Shown here piece by piece: positions 33,555 through 43,660 of a stretch of 64,000 nucleotides of DNA. The DNA comes from Lachnospiraceae bacterium (GTDB taxonomy: Bacteria; Bacillota_A; Clostridia; Lachnospirales; Lachnospiraceae), in assembly GCA_017626435.1 (NCBI GenBank), contig JAGAIR010000008.1, positions 33,645-97,644 of the forward strand, read 5' to 3'. Below the pieces are notes generated by a model that worked only from the letters and a program-made list of their open reading frames with translations, did no database searches and was not told the origin of the DNA. Made by a program: the position numbers and the translations under genes. Every line of letters starts with the position of its first letter. Within the stretch, counting starts at the first letter, position 1.

Positions 33555-34703
33555 ATGAAGTACACAAACAATGTAATCAAAAGAAAAACAATAGCAATTT
33601 TTGCAGCACTCACATTGATGGCAGGGCTGCTTACCGGTTGTATGGGACAAAGCATGACAATCGGGATCAATGCAGATGGAAGCTGCAGTTACACTTTGAA
33701 ATTTTTATATGAACAAAGTATGTATGATTCTTTGACTACAGCAGGAGATGGCAGTGCATCTGCTTTAAACTCGGGGGATTTCGAAAAGAAAACAGAGTCC
33801 ATTAACAGTAAAACTTATTATACATTTACCAGAAATTTTTCCTTTGCAAATTTTGATGCAATGAAGGAGTTTCTTACAGATGACACATCTTACTATAAGG
33901 GGTTGACAACCGGTTCTAAGAACCCGGCATCTTATGAAAAAAGTGCATTTCAGGCACCATTTTCTTCTGTTGCACTGGATGGCTCTGACTTTACCGGTGT
34001 ACTTTCACAGGAAAGCATGCTTGCCTCGGAGGCTGATAGTACGAATGATATCGGAGAAATCAAGAAATCTGATTTAAAAGGATATGACAGTGTCAATGCA
34101 TATTATAAAGAGTTGGGATTGATTGTTGAAATTGCAGTAACACTGCCATCAGCAATTTCTGAAAGTAATGGAACGGTTTCTGGAAATACTGCCAGCTGGA
34201 ATATTGAAAATCTGCCAGACGATGGAAAGCTGATTGCAGTGACAAAAGGAAATCCTATTACAGGAGACATCACAGCTCCAACAATCACCGGAGTGAAAAA
34301 TAAAGGGCTATATAATAAGAAAGTAAACATTAAGGGAATTGATGATGTCTGCCTGAAGAAGTTTACTGTCAATGGCATTAGTTATGGAACAGACCATATT
34401 AGTATCGGCAAATTCGGAAAATATACGGTTATAGCTGCCGATGCAAACAACAACCAGACTACTGTTAAGTTCACTGTGGACACAAAAGCTCCAAAGATAA
34501 AGGGAATCAAGTACGGAAAGATTTCTAAAAAGGGGATTACGTTGCGGTTCTCTGATAATATGGGAGTCAGATCAGTTAAAATTAATGGGAAAAAGGCAGG
34601 GCTGAAAAAGGCAACCATTAAAAAAGCAGGAAAATATACCGTTAAAGTGACAGATATAGCAGGAAATGTTTCTGTATTGAAGTTTCAAATAAAGAAGAGA
34701 TAA
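33555..34703 (+). CDS. Lipoprotein with C-terminal Ig-like repeats
   Basis: A 382-residue lipoprotein: basic start, hydrophobic segment, lipobox LTGC near residue 27. The middle (about 30-235) is a serine- and glycine-rich domain I do not recognise. Two bacterial Ig-like repeats follow (about 238-310 and 311-382), each ending in a GKYTV strand and a D-x-x-G/N-N turn; the last is very lysine-rich. ATG 33555 suits GGGAGG; two upstream ATGs are too close. Its role is probably surface binding, but that is inference. Confidence 0.6.
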   Translation: MKYTNNVIKRKTIAIFAALTLMAGLLTGCMGQSMTIGINADGSCSYTLKFLYEQSMYDSLTTAGDGSASALNSGDFEKKTESINSKTYYTFTRNFSFANFDAMKEFLTDDTSYYKGLTTGSKNPASYEKSAFQAPFSSVALDGSDFTGVLSQESMLASEADSTNDIGEIKKSDLKGYDSVNAYYKELGLIVEIAVTLPSAISESNGTVSGNTASWNIENLPDDGKLIAVTKGNPITGDITAPTITGVKNKGLYNKKVNIKGIDDVCLKKFTVNGISYGTDHISIGKFGKYTVIAADANNNQTTVKFTVDTKAPKIKGIKYGKISKKGITLRFSDNMGVRSVKINGKKAGLKKATIKKAGKYTVKVTDIAGNVSVLKFQIKKR

Positions 34704-34754
34704 TAGAGCAGAAGCGTCTGGTAAATCTTTTAAAACCATTTTGCCATCAGTTTA

Positions 34755-34787
34755 AGAGAACAGTATAAAAACTGTTCTCTTTTTTTA
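34755..34787 (+). terminator. Terminator after the lipoprotein gene
   Basis: A perfect 10-bp stem (34755-34764 with 34771-34780) with a six-base loop and seven T. Confidence 0.9.
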
Positions 34788-34914
34788 CTTTGTTCTATTA
34801 TAAGAATAATAGTTGGAAATGTGCATATTGAACAAAAGATAGATGATATAATGTCGAAAATTGACGAAAATATTGTATGAAATAACATACTTTTAATAAA
34901 GTATTAAAAAAATA

Positions 34915-34943
34915 TTGCATAAAATAGACAAAAAAGTTACAAT
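34915..34943 (+). promoter_or_regulatory. Promoter of the GH5 cellulase gene
   Basis: TTGCAT (34915-34920) and TACAAT (34938-34943) are 17 bp apart, leaving a 5' leader of about 100 bases. The rest of 34788-34914 is AT-rich without a gene. Confidence 0.65.
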
Positions 34944-35053
34944 GTAGTCCATGACGATTGTCATATTTGTAACTGTCAACAATGAGAAAGCAAGACAGTA
35001 ATGGTTTGGGGTGCTGTTTTATGTCTTGGGGTTTACGAAAGGAGAAAATTAGA

Positions 35054-37987
35054 ATGAGATTACAAAAGAAGGTAGTAGCGGTGCTGCTATCAGCAGCTAT
35101 GTTACTTACCGCAGGACCGATGGTTCCGACAAACGGAAGCAGAGTGTCTGCAGCAACAAAGAGTTTTAAAAACTTGAATCAGGCTGAAATTACAGATGCT
35201 ATGGGAGCAGGCTGGAATCTGGGAAATCAGCTGGAAGCTGCCAATAGCGGCACACCTGGTGAAACAAACTGGGGGAATCCAGTGATTATGGAAGACCTGA
35301 TCCTGGCAGTGAAAGATGCAGGGTTCAAATCCATACGAATTCCAGTATCTTATCTGAGTATGATTGGAAATGATTCAAATTATACAATTCAGTCCAGCTG
35401 GCTGGATCGTGTACAGGAAGTAGTAGATTTTTGTATTGACAATGATTTATATGCTATTGTAAATATGCATGGTGATGGTTACACAAGCATTTCCGGTGGA
35501 TGGCTCCTTTGTGGCAATTCAAACCAGAGCCAGATCAAAGCAAAGTATGAGGCTTGCTGGAAACAGATTGCAGACCGTTTCAAGGATTATGATGAGCATT
35601 TGATCTTTGAATCCATGAATGAGGAGTTTGATGGAACTTATGGAACTCCAAATCCAACAGCTTATGCAAACATCAATGATTATAATCAGATCTTTGTAGA
35701 TACTGTACGTAAGTCTGGTGGAAATAATGATAAGAGATGGTTGTTGATACCTGGCTGGAATACCAATATTGATTATACAGCTGGAGATTATGGATTCAAG
35801 CTTCCTTCTGACAATTATCTTTCTGATTCTATTTCTTCTGACGAGAAAAGAATTATGATATCCGTACATTATTATGACCCTTGGGATTTCTGTGGAACAG
35901 AAACTGGAGCAGTAACCCAGTGGGGCGATACCGTAACAGATTATTCCAAGGTAGCAGGCTGGGGAGATGAATCCTACATGATATCCCAGTTTAAAAAGAT
36001 GCATGATAAGTTTGTCGCAAAGGGATATCCGGTGGTTATCGGTGAATACGGTTCGATTGATAAATCCAATTATGATTCTAACAATACAGCAAACCGCAAG
36101 GAATTTGCTTATAAGGTATGTTATTATTCAGAGCAGTATGGATTGATTCCGGTATACTGGGACAATGGATATAATGGTGAATATGGCTTTGGCCTTTTTG
36201 ACCGCTATTCTTATAAAGTGACACAGCCTCAGATCATAGATGGTATCATGGAAGTATATGGCGGTACTGTAGAAGCAACAGCTACTGGAATTTCTTTAAA
36301 CCAGAATAAACTGACGATTGGTGTTGGGGAAGGAAAGAAAGCAATCGCTGCTACTTTATCGCCAGCAGGATGCACGGATAAAATCACATGGAAATCAAGT
36401 GACGAGAATATTGCTACTGTTAATTCCAAGGGGGAAGTGACAGCAGTCAGTGTAGGTACCTGTATCATTACAGCAAAAACACCAAATGGTCACAGTGCAG
36501 AATGTGAAGTAACTGTTCCAAAACCATCTAAAATCAAGGCAAAACTGTATCTGTTAGAGACAGCCAACTGGCAGTCTGTGATCAGTGATGAGTCTGTTGA
36601 TATTGATGCAGACGGAGGAGAGTATTCTCTGACTCTGAAAGCAACTGATGCACAGTTAAAGAATATCGGCTCTCTTTATATCCGTGATATCAGTGTAGGA
36701 GATGAGGAAGCTTCTGCATTTGACAAGGCAACCTTAAAAGTTGATTCCTTCGTATTAAATGGTAAAAAATACGAAATGAATCAGGATACCTTTACCTATG
36801 ATGTTCAGGAAGAGGCATCGGATGATGGTCTGATCAATCCAATCTTCAATTTCTCCTTCATCAACGTGTGGGCAAATACCCATGTGAAGGATGTAACAGT
36901 GGAATCAGGAAATTATAAGGCATACTTCAATAATGCTTCTTACCAGACCGCTAATACATTGACAATGAACTTTTCTGTAACAGGTATCAATGGTTCCGCT
37001 GGAGAGGTAACGCCAACGGCAGAGCCGACAAAGGCACCAACACCAACGGTAGAACCAACAAAGGAACCAATACCAACCGTAGAGCCTACGAAGGAACCAA
37101 CCGCAGAGCCAACAGAAGTTCCGACTGTAAAACCGACAGAAACTCCAGTCGTACAGCCGACAGAAACACCAGTAGGCCCACTGACAGAAAAGGTATTGGC
37201 AGAAAATTCAACAAAGTATGAAAGTAATGATGCAAGCTGGCTGACAGATGCAGAAGACAGTGACGTGATCACATTGACTTATACCTGTACAGAAGCATCA
37301 CATAGTGGATGGGGTATCCTCGGCTGGGGAGCATCCGTCAACAGCAACTGGACAAATGGTACAAGTTATAATGCGGCAAGCAATGCTTCTGAGGAGATTA
37401 CAGTTACCTGCACAGCAGCAGAGTTGAAAAAGAGCATGAATATCCAGCCGGGTTCCAATGTATCTTATATTTGTCTTTCTACCTGGAATGGAGGAAAAAT
37501 TATTCGTCTTTCCATTGCAAATAAAGAAGCTGCAGTAGAGCCGACACCAACGGTAGAACCTACAAAGGAACCAACACCAACCGTAGAGCCTACTACAGAA
37601 CCAGTACCAACGGTAGAACCTACAGAGGAACCAACGCCAACCGTAGCACCTACTACAGAGCCTACTACACCGCCTTCCGGGGAAGGAGATGAAGTTTCAG
37701 GTACTTTCAAAATGAACAGTGATTGGGGCAGCGGCGGACTCGGTACCATAGAGATTAAAAATACTACTGGTAGGACATTTACGGATGGCTGGACTGTTGA
37801 ATTTACAGTAGACCGTGAAATCACAAGTATGTGGAGTGGAGAAATGGTAAGTCTTGGAAACGGACGTTATCAGGTATCTAATCCAGGATGGAGCAAGTAT
37901 CTTGCAGCAGGGGATACAATCAAATTAGATTTCTCTGTTGGCAGCGGAAGTGCAACTCCAAGTATTTCGGATATTACCATTTATTAA
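35054..37987 (+). CDS. Modular secreted GH5 endoglucanase with CBM2
   Basis: A 977-residue secreted enzyme. Signal peptide is residues 1-34. The GH5 domain (about 40-395) opens with MGAGWNLGNQLEA and has acid/base Glu190 in ESMNEEFD and nucleophile Glu331 in VVIGEYGS; it resembles the GH5_4 type. Then come a Big2 Ig-like domain (405-490), an unassigned beta domain (494-649), a Pro-Thr linker, a second unassigned module (712-829), a second linker and a C-terminal CBM2 (879-977, with paired Trp for crystalline cellulose). It has its own promoter and terminator. ATG 35054 is served by AAAGGAGA. Confidence 0.92.
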   Translation: MRLQKKVVAVLLSAAMLLTAGPMVPTNGSRVSAATKSFKNLNQAEITDAMGAGWNLGNQLEAANSGTPGETNWGNPVIMEDLILAVKDAGFKSIRIPVSYLSMIGNDSNYTIQSSWLDRVQEVVDFCIDNDLYAIVNMHGDGYTSISGGWLLCGNSNQSQIKAKYEACWKQIADRFKDYDEHLIFESMNEEFDGTYGTPNPTAYANINDYNQIFVDTVRKSGGNNDKRWLLIPGWNTNIDYTAGDYGFKLPSDNYLSDSISSDEKRIMISVHYYDPWDFCGTETGAVTQWGDTVTDYSKVAGWGDESYMISQFKKMHDKFVAKGYPVVIGEYGSIDKSNYDSNNTANRKEFAYKVCYYSEQYGLIPVYWDNGYNGEYGFGLFDRYSYKVTQPQIIDGIMEVYGGTVEATATGISLNQNKLTIGVGEGKKAIAATLSPAGCTDKITWKSSDENIATVNSKGEVTAVSVGTCIITAKTPNGHSAECEVTVPKPSKIKAKLYLLETANWQSVISDESVDIDADGGEYSLTLKATDAQLKNIGSLYIRDISVGDEEASAFDKATLKVDSFVLNGKKYEMNQDTFTYDVQEEASDDGLINPIFNFSFINVWANTHVKDVTVESGNYKAYFNNASYQTANTLTMNFSVTGINGSAGEVTPTAEPTKAPTPTVEPTKEPIPTVEPTKEPTAEPTEVPTVKPTETPVVQPTETPVGPLTEKVLAENSTKYESNDASWLTDAEDSDVITLTYTCTEASHSGWGILGWGASVNSNWTNGTSYNAASNASEEITVTCTAAELKKSMNIQPGSNVSYICLSTWNGGKIIRLSIANKEAAVEPTPTVEPTKEPTPTVEPTTEPVPTVEPTEEPTPTVAPTTEPTTPPSGEGDEVSGTFKMNSDWGSGGLGTIEIKNTTGRTFTDGWTVEFTVDREITSMWSGEMVSLGNGRYQVSNPGWSKYLAAGDTIKLDFSVGSGSATPSISDITIY
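37009..37170 (+). repeat. Pro-Thr linker repeat 1 in the cellulase gene
   Basis: Imperfect repeats of a PTVEPTKEP-type unit form a flexible linker. DNA units are near-identical to those of the second linker at 37540-37672. Confidence 0.8.
37540..37672 (+). repeat. Pro-Thr linker repeat 2 in the cellulase gene
   Basis: A second block of PTVEPTxEP units, which joins the last unassigned module to CBM2. Recombination between the two blocks would delete the module between them. Confidence 0.8.
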
Positions 37988-38016
37988 CAATAGAATATCT
38001 TCCTATATCATAATAA

Positions 38017-38060
38017 AAAAGCTTGTGCCAGTTGAATTTCATCAATTGGCGCAAGCTTTT
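38017..38060. terminator. Bidirectional terminator between the cellulase gene and pyrI
   Basis: An 18-bp stem with few mismatches (38017-38034 with 38043-38060) has A and T runs at its ends and serves both converging genes. Confidence 0.85.
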
Positions 38061-38087
38061 CTGGTATCAGCAATTATATTTAATATA

Positions 38088-38513
38088 TTAGTTTCCCTTA
38101 AACTTTGATTCACAGTAAATGCAACGATAAATCCGGTTATCCCTGTCTGTCAGTTTAAACTTGTGGGGAAGTTCCTGTTCAATGGAAGTAATACATCTTG
38201 GATTCTTACATTTGATAATGTTTGTGACAGTTTCCGGCAGGGAGAGCTTATGTTTTTCAACGATTTCCTCCTCTTTGATGATATTGATGGTAATGTTGTG
38301 ATCCAGCACGCCAAGGACATTTAAATCGATGTCTAAAGCCCCTTCGATTTTAATGATATCCTTCTTACCCATCTTATTGCTTTTTGCATTTTTAATGATA
38401 GCAACAGAACAGTCCAGTTTTTCCAGGTTGAGATATTCATAAATTTTCATGGCACCGCCTGCCTGTATATGGTCGATAACGATACCTTGGTTTAAACCTC
38501 CGATATTTAACAT
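38088..38513 (-). CDS. pyrI: Aspartate carbamoyltransferase regulatory subunit
   Basis: A 141-residue subunit with an N-terminal nucleotide-binding domain ([16 protein letters not shown]) and a C-terminal zinc domain with four cysteines (CKNPRC and CIYC). It confers CTP or ATP control on PyrB and links the trimers. It overlaps the end of pyrB by seven bases, as part of a pyrBI operon. Confidence 0.95.
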   Translation of the reverse strand: MLNIGGLNQGIVIDHIQAGGAMKIYEYLNLEKLDCSVAIIKNAKSNKMGKKDIIKIEGALDIDLNVLGVLDHNITINIIKEEEIVEKHKLSLPETVTNIIKCKNPRCITSIEQELPHKFKLTDRDNRIYRCIYCESKFKGN

Positions 38514-39430
38514 GGCAAATCCACCTCCAATAATTTCATGATCAGTGCCATACGCACATAGACGCCCATCTGTGCCTGTTTAAAGTAAACTGCTCTTGGG
38601 TCGTTATCTACTTCTGTGGCAATTTCATTGACACGAGGAAGAGGATGAAGGATGTACATCTCTTTTTTTGCATACTGCATTTTTTGTTCCGTAAGGATAA
38701 AACTGTCTTTTAAGCGGATGTAATCCTCTTCGTTAAAGAAACGTTCCTTCTGGACACGGGTCATATACAGGATATCCAGATCTGGCATATTTTCTTCCAG
38801 CTTGTCCGTTTCCAGATATTCAATATTGCCGGCATCCAGAACCTCTTTTCGTAGATAACTTGGAATTTTTAATTCCTCTGGGGATATCAGCACAAACTTC
38901 ACATTTGGATAGCGTACCATGGCATTGATCAGAGAATGTACGGTCCGTCCGAATTTCAGGTCGCCGCACATTCCGATGGTCATATTATCCAGACGGCCCA
39001 TCAGTGTTTTGATGGTCAGAAGGTCTGTCAGTGTCTGGGTAGGGTGATTATGACCGCCATCTCCGGCATTGATCACAGGAATAGAAGAATGCATGGAGGC
39101 TACTGTCGGTGCTCCCTCTTTGGGATGTCTCATTGCACAGATATCTGCATAGCAGGAAATTACACGAATAGTATCTGCCACGCTTTCTCCTTTGGCGGCA
39201 GAGCTGGAATCAGCCGATGAAAAACCAAGTACCTGTCCCCCAAGATTAAGCATTGCCGATTCAAAGCTTAAACGGGTTCGTGTACTTGGTTCATAGAATA
39301 ACGTCGCTAATTTTTTCCCATCACATACATGAGCATATTTTTGGGGATCATTCATAATATCCTGACCAAGAGAAAGAATTTCATCTAACTCTTCCAGGGA
39401 TAGATCAAGTGGACTGATAAGATGTCGCAT
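38507..39430 (-). CDS. pyrB: Aspartate carbamoyltransferase catalytic subunit
   Basis: A 307-residue enzyme that makes carbamoyl-aspartate in pyrimidine synthesis. The carbamoyl-phosphate motif [13 protein letters not shown] is near residue 50, and [11 protein letters not shown] and HPLPRVNEI are clear. With PyrI it forms a class-B holoenzyme. The ribosome site AAGGAGG precedes it. Its leader RNA can fold a 9-bp stem. Confidence 0.97.
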   Translation of the reverse strand: MRHLISPLDLSLEELDEILSLGQDIMNDPQKYAHVCDGKKLATLFYEPSTRTRLSFESAMLNLGGQVLGFSSADSSSAAKGESVADTIRVISCYADICAMRHPKEGAPTVASMHSSIPVINAGDGGHNHPTQTLTDLLTIKTLMGRLDNMTIGMCGDLKFGRTVHSLINAMVRYPNVKFVLISPEELKIPSYLRKEVLDAGNIEYLETDKLEENMPDLDILYMTRVQKERFFNEEDYIRLKDSFILTEQKMQYAKKEMYILHPLPRVNEIATEVDNDPRAVYFKQAQMGVYVRMALIMKLLEVDLPC

Positions 39431-39469
39431 AATACCTCCTTTTTGTTCTGCTGTAACTGCAGGGACAAT

Positions 39470-39499
39470 TAGTATAACGTAATCGAAGCGGTTATACTA
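39470..39499 (-). promoter_or_regulatory. Stem-loop in the pyrBI leader
   Basis: A perfect 9-bp inverted repeat (39470-39478 with 39491-39499) lies just after the expected transcription start and about 40 bases before the pyrB start codon. No T run follows, so it is not a terminator. It could be an operator or an RNA control element. Confidence 0.5.
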
Positions 39500-39518
39500 G
39501 AAAATTTTCTTGCTACCT

Positions 39519-39547
39519 ATTGTACTACAACTGGAATTTGATAGCAA
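39519..39547 (-). promoter_or_regulatory. pyrBI promoter
   Basis: On the minus strand, TTGCTA (39542-39547) and TACAAT (39519-39524) are 17 bp apart. Confidence 0.6.
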
Positions 39548-39769
39548 TATTCCCCTTGACTTTTTGTATGGTTTCTATAATAATATATTTTGTAGAAAGT
39601 TTTGTAAAATCTGTTATGTCCCGAAAAATGGGATGTTTTGGAAAAGATTTCTTGTTAGCTTTTACAAGGTGATGAATAGTTATTCAAATATAATGAATAT
39701 TTATACATTACTTTTTAGAGAAAATGATATATTCCCAGGCAGAGTCCCTGTGGAAGAATGGAGGTTGAA
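39548..39769. other. Intergenic region before the hydratase gene
   Basis: AT-rich sequence with no convincing gene. It holds a TATTCA...TGAATA inverted repeat near 39680-39699 that surrounds a TATAAT, but no matching -35. The hydratase promoter is probably here, not located with confidence. Confidence 0.3.
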
Positions 39770-42058
39770 ATGATCAAGCTTTATGATAATGGTGTCTATC
39801 TGGTAAATGGCACAGAAATCATCGAAGACAATGGAGAAGCGGCAGCTGCCCTTCAGGCAAAATGCGGACAGGCACCTTCTAAAGAAGAGGCTGCCAGGGG
39901 TACTATGGCATATGGTATTCTGGAAGCGCATAATACATCCGGAAATATGAAGCAGCTTCAGGTGAAATTTGATAAGCTGACTTCTCATGATATTACTTTT
40001 GTAGGTATCATTCAGACAGCCCGTGCTTCAGGACTGGAAAAATTCCCGATTCCTTATGTACTGACCAATTGTCACAATAGTCTTTGTGCGGTAGGAGGTA
40101 CTATTAATGAGGATGACCATATGTTTGGTCTGTCCTGTGCAAAGAAATACGGTGGTATCTATGTACCACCACATCAGGCAGTGATCCATCAGTATGCCCG
40201 TGAGATGCTGGCAGAGGGGGGCAAGATGATCCTTGGTTCCGACTCTCATACCCGTTATGGTGCACTGGGTACCATGGCTATGGGAGAAGGTGGTCCGGAA
40301 CTGGTAAAGCAGTTACTTTCCCGTACGTATGATATCAATATGCCGGGCGTAGTTGCTGTTTATCTGACTGGTAAGCCTCAGAAAGGGGTTGGTCCTCAGG
40401 ATATTGCATTGGCAATTATCGGTGCTGTTTTTGCGAATGGCTATGTAAATAATAAAGTAATGGAATTTGTTGGTGACGGAGTGGCAAATCTTTCCGCTGA
40501 TTTCCGTATTGGTGTGGATGTAATGACAACCGAGACCACCTGTCTGTCTTCTATCTGGACAACAGATGACAAAATTAAGGAATTTTATGAGATTCATAAA
40601 CGTCCAGAGGGTTATAAGGAAATGAAGCCGGCAGATGTGGCTTATTATGATGGCATGGTTTATGTGGATTTATCTGAAATTAAGCCGATGATCGCAATGC
40701 CGTTCCACCCAAGTAATGTTTATACCATAGAAGAATTAAATGCCAATCTGATGGATATTCTGGATGATGTGGAGAAAAAGGCATTAGTCAGTCTGGATAA
40801 TAATAAAGTAAATTATACCTTAAAGGATAAGGTTCGTAACGGTAAGCTTTATGTAGAGCAGGGCGTTATTGCAGGCTGTGCCGGTGGCGGTTTTGAAAAT
40901 GTCTGTGATGCAGCGGATATTCTTCGTGGCAAATTTATTGGTGCAGATGAATTTTCACTGAGTGTATACCCATCCAGCCAGCCGGTATTTATGGAACTGG
41001 TGAAGAATGGAACCATTGCAGATCTGATGCAGACCGGTGCTACTGTGCGTTCTGCCTTCTGTGGACCTTGCTTTGGTGCAGGAGATGTTCCTCCGAATAA
41101 CGGTCTTTCTATCCGTCATTCTACCCGTAACTTCCCGAACCGTGAAGGTTCTAAGGTAAATAACGGACAGATTGCATCTGTTGCACTGATGGATGCCCGT
41201 TCGATTGCAGCTACTGCGGCAAATCAGGGCTACCTGACTTCAGCAATGGATATTGATGTTGAGTTCTCCAAACCAAAATATTTCTTTGACAGCAGTATTT
41301 ATGAGAACCGTGTATATAACGGATGGGGCAATGAAAAGCCGGAAGAAGAAGTAAAATTTGGTCCGAATATAAAGGACTGGCCAGAAATGTCTGCATTAAC
41401 TGACAATATGGTACTTAAGGTAGTGTCTGAGATTCATGATCCGGTCACTACTACGGATGAGCTGATTCCTTCCGGAGAGACGTCTTCTTTCCGTTCTAAT
41501 CCATTGGGACTTGCTGAGTTTACCCTTTCCCGTAAGGATCCTGCTTATGTTGACAGAGCCAAGGAGGTTCAGGCGGCAGAGAAAGCAAGAATTGCCGGGG
41601 AAGATATTTTTGCAGCACTTCCAGAGGTGGAAAAGGTATTTGAAGCAATCAATACGAAATTTACTGTAGAGCCAAAGGAAACACAGATTGGTTCTACGAT
41701 TTATGCAGTGAAGCCGGGTGACGGTTCTGCCCGCGAACAGGCAGCATCCTGTCAGAAGGTGCTTGGTGGCTTTGCCAATATTGCCAGTGAATATGCAACT
41801 AAAAGATACCGCTCCAATCTGATCAACTGGGGTATGCTTCCATTTATCTTTACAGATGAGCTGCCATTTGCTAATGGTGATTATCTCTTTATCAAGGATA
41901 TCAAGAAGGCAATCCTGGAAAAGAGTGATACCATTAAGGCATATGTAGTAAATAAGGATATGAAGGAATTTGACCTGCATCTGGGTAACCTGACAGATGA
42001 TGAGAGAGAAATCATTGAAAAAGGTTGTCTGATCAATTATTACCGTTCTCAGATGTAA
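39770..42058 (+). CDS. Aconitase-superfamily hydratase
   Basis: A 762-residue protein of the aconitase superfamily, close in layout to the uncharacterised E. coli YbhJ group. Cysteines for a 4Fe-4S cluster are visible in [12 protein letters not shown] and FCGPCFGAG, and [24 protein letters not shown] residues are given in short as [14 protein letters not shown]. The usual aconitase GSCTNS is replaced by GCAGGG, so the substrate is probably not citrate. ATG 39770 has a GGAGG site. A strong terminator follows. Confidence 0.8.
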   Translation: MIKLYDNGVYLVNGTEIIEDNGEAAAALQAKCGQAPSKEEAARGTMAYGILEAHNTSGNMKQLQVKFDKLTSHDITFVGIIQTARASGLEKFPIPYVLTNCHNSLCAVGGTINEDDHMFGLSCAKKYGGIYVPPHQAVIHQYAREMLAEGGKMILGSDSHTRYGALGTMAMGEGGPELVKQLLSRTYDINMPGVVAVYLTGKPQKGVGPQDIALAIIGAVFANGYVNNKVMEFVGDGVANLSADFRIGVDVMTTETTCLSSIWTTDDKIKEFYEIHKRPEGYKEMKPADVAYYDGMVYVDLSEIKPMIAMPFHPSNVYTIEELNANLMDILDDVEKKALVSLDNNKVNYTLKDKVRNGKLYVEQGVIAGCAGGGFENVCDAADILRGKFIGADEFSLSVYPSSQPVFMELVKNGTIADLMQTGATVRSAFCGPCFGAGDVPPNNGLSIRHSTRNFPNREGSKVNNGQIASVALMDARSIAATAANQGYLTSAMDIDVEFSKPKYFFDSSIYENRVYNGWGNEKPEEEVKFGPNIKDWPEMSALTDNMVLKVVSEIHDPVTTTDELIPSGETSSFRSNPLGLAEFTLSRKDPAYVDRAKEVQAAEKARIAGEDIFAALPEVEKVFEAINTKFTVEPKETQIGSTIYAVKPGDGSAREQAASCQKVLGGFANIASEYATKRYRSNLINWGMLPFIFTDELPFANGDYLFIKDIKKAILEKSDTIKAYVVNKDMKEFDLHLGNLTDDEREIIEKGCLINYYRSQM

Positions 42059-42096
42059 AAGATATGAGTTCCATGATGATAGGATTGTTTTAAACG

Positions 42097-42135
42097 ACAG
42101 GGGATTTTCGAAATATTCGAAAATCCCCTGTTTTT
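42097..42135 (+). terminator. Terminator after the hydratase gene
   Basis: A perfect 15-bp stem (42097-42111 with 42117-42131) and five T. Confidence 0.95.
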
Positions 42136-42639
42136 GCGTATTGTGAGAGTTTTTTGGCGATTTTTTTGTCGATTATGTATAGTTTTTGTTGGTCAGAATA
42201 GCAGATTACACAAAAAGAGAGGGCAGGGATTCTGTTTGTTTACTATGAATTTTGACGTTTTTTTGAAATCTTTAAAAAAAATTTATGGTGTATTCATATT
42301 GTTGCATAAGACAGAATTTGTTATTCTTTTTGCAGAGGGTGATGTATCTGATCTGTATTATTCAATTATCTGGTCAGCAGAGATGTCTTACGGAAAGTCT
42401 CCCGGTTGTTCCGTTCATGTCATTTCAGACAATAATCCATTATTTTACATTCTGCATTTGTCAGAATAGGTCAAATTTTTACCGCTATTGTACAAAGCAG
42501 AACCAACTCCCCATCAAAGGATACATCACTCTCCTTATATAGAGATTGTCTGTACTGTTGCCAAAAAACACCAAATCTATGAACGGTTTCGCGATTACCG
42601 GAAAAATGTATAGTAAGGATAGGAGTAGAAAGGGATTGA
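42136..42639. other. Gene-poor gap; possible coding remnant
   Basis: About 500 bases with no recognisable gene. One plus-strand frame is open from 42134 to a TAG at 42467 and again from there to 42610, ending with a polar stretch (IYERFRDYRKNV) that looks protein-like. No ribosome site or family supports it. It may be a decayed gene or chance. Confidence 0.25.
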
Positions 42640-43569
42640 ATGAGTAAAGTGAACTTAAATTATGAGAGGTTTCGTACGGAATTACAGCAAAGTTTGTATT
42701 GCAGACTTCCAGCAGGGATAGAACTGGCTATTTTTCCAGTGTTAAAAAATAATTCTCTTCATATGGATAGTCTGGTGATCTATCAGCAAGGAAACCAGAT
42801 TTCTCCTAATTTCTATTTACAGGAATATTATGAGGAATACCGGGCAGGGAAGTGTGTGGAAGAATTATCGGAGGAGATTGTTCTCTGTTGGGAAAATTCC
42901 ATGAATGCAAAGTGGAACACAGAGCTGGATTTATCCTATGAAAATTGCAGGGAACAGATTATCTACCGTCTAGTCTGTGCAAAAAGAAATCAGGAGTTAT
43001 TGGAGGAGATTCCATATATTCCGTTTTTTGATCTGGCAGTGACTTTTTACTGTCTGGTAAGCCGGGATGAGGAGGGGATAGGAAGTATCCGCATCAGTAA
43101 CCAGTTGATGGAAAAGTGGGGAGTGACAACCCGTATTTTGATGGAAGAAGCCAGTCAGAACACACCACGTATGTTTCCGGCACGTTGTGAGCCGATCAGC
43201 CAGATGTTGGAACAAATGTTATTCCGGACAGAAGAGTCAGTGGATGATAGAATGGAAGAACCTGTATCTGAACCGTATATTCTCACAAACAGCAATGGGA
43301 TCAATGGTGCTGCAGCATGGCTGTATCCGGGACTGTTAGAGGAAAAGGCACAGTATTTTGGCTGCAGCCTGTATATTTTGCCAAGTAGTATCCATGAACT
43401 GTTGATATTGGCAGACGACAGAAGCATAGAAGAAGAGGCTCTGATCGCAATGGTCCGGCAGGTAAATACAGATTGCGTCAATGCAGAGGAATTTCTTTCA
43501 GATAACATATATTATTATGATAGAGAAAAAAAGGTAATCTGTATGATATCTGGAGATTCATCAGAATAA
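42640..43569 (+). CDS. DUF5688 family protein
   Basis: A 309-residue soluble protein of the DUF5688 type, common in Lachnospiraceae and often present in several copies. It starts MSKVNLNYERFRTEL and has the family-like KNNSLHMDSLVIY and NSNGINGAAAWLYPG segments, plus the closing LPSSIHELLILAD. Function is unknown, and no signal or membrane segment is seen. The GTAGAAAGGGA region supplies the ribosome site. It lies directly before a tRNA gene. Confidence 0.7.
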   Translation: MSKVNLNYERFRTELQQSLYCRLPAGIELAIFPVLKNNSLHMDSLVIYQQGNQISPNFYLQEYYEEYRAGKCVEELSEEIVLCWENSMNAKWNTELDLSYENCREQIIYRLVCAKRNQELLEEIPYIPFFDLAVTFYCLVSRDEEGIGSIRISNQLMEKWGVTTRILMEEASQNTPRMFPARCEPISQMLEQMLFRTEESVDDRMEEPVSEPYILTNSNGINGAAAWLYPGLLEEKAQYFGCSLYILPSSIHELLILADDRSIEEEALIAMVRQVNTDCVNAEEFLSDNIYYYDREKKVICMISGDSSE

Positions 43570-43592
43570 TCGGAAAAGCAGAAAAAACAGAC

Positions 43593-43621
43593 TTTACAAA
43601 TCAAAACAGAAACGATATAAT
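43593..43621 (+). promoter_or_regulatory. tRNA-Arg promoter
   Basis: TTTACA (43593-43598) and TATAAT (43616-43621) are 17 bp apart, 40 bp before the tRNA. An 11-bp stem (43627-43637 with 43648-43658) lies in the 5' leader. Confidence 0.75.
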
Positions 43622-43660
43622 AAGACCTGTGCTGTTTGAAATCGTAAAAACGGCACAGAT

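Noticed and set aside
37009..37672. Repeat blocks that might look like a CRISPR array or tandem repeat locus
   Set aside because: Repeats are in frame, encode Pro-Thr-Glu linker units and lie within one large gene; no spacers of constant length and no cas genes.
38936..39220. 94-codon frame opposite pyrB
   Set aside because: It is antisense to a highly conserved enzyme and has no independent support.
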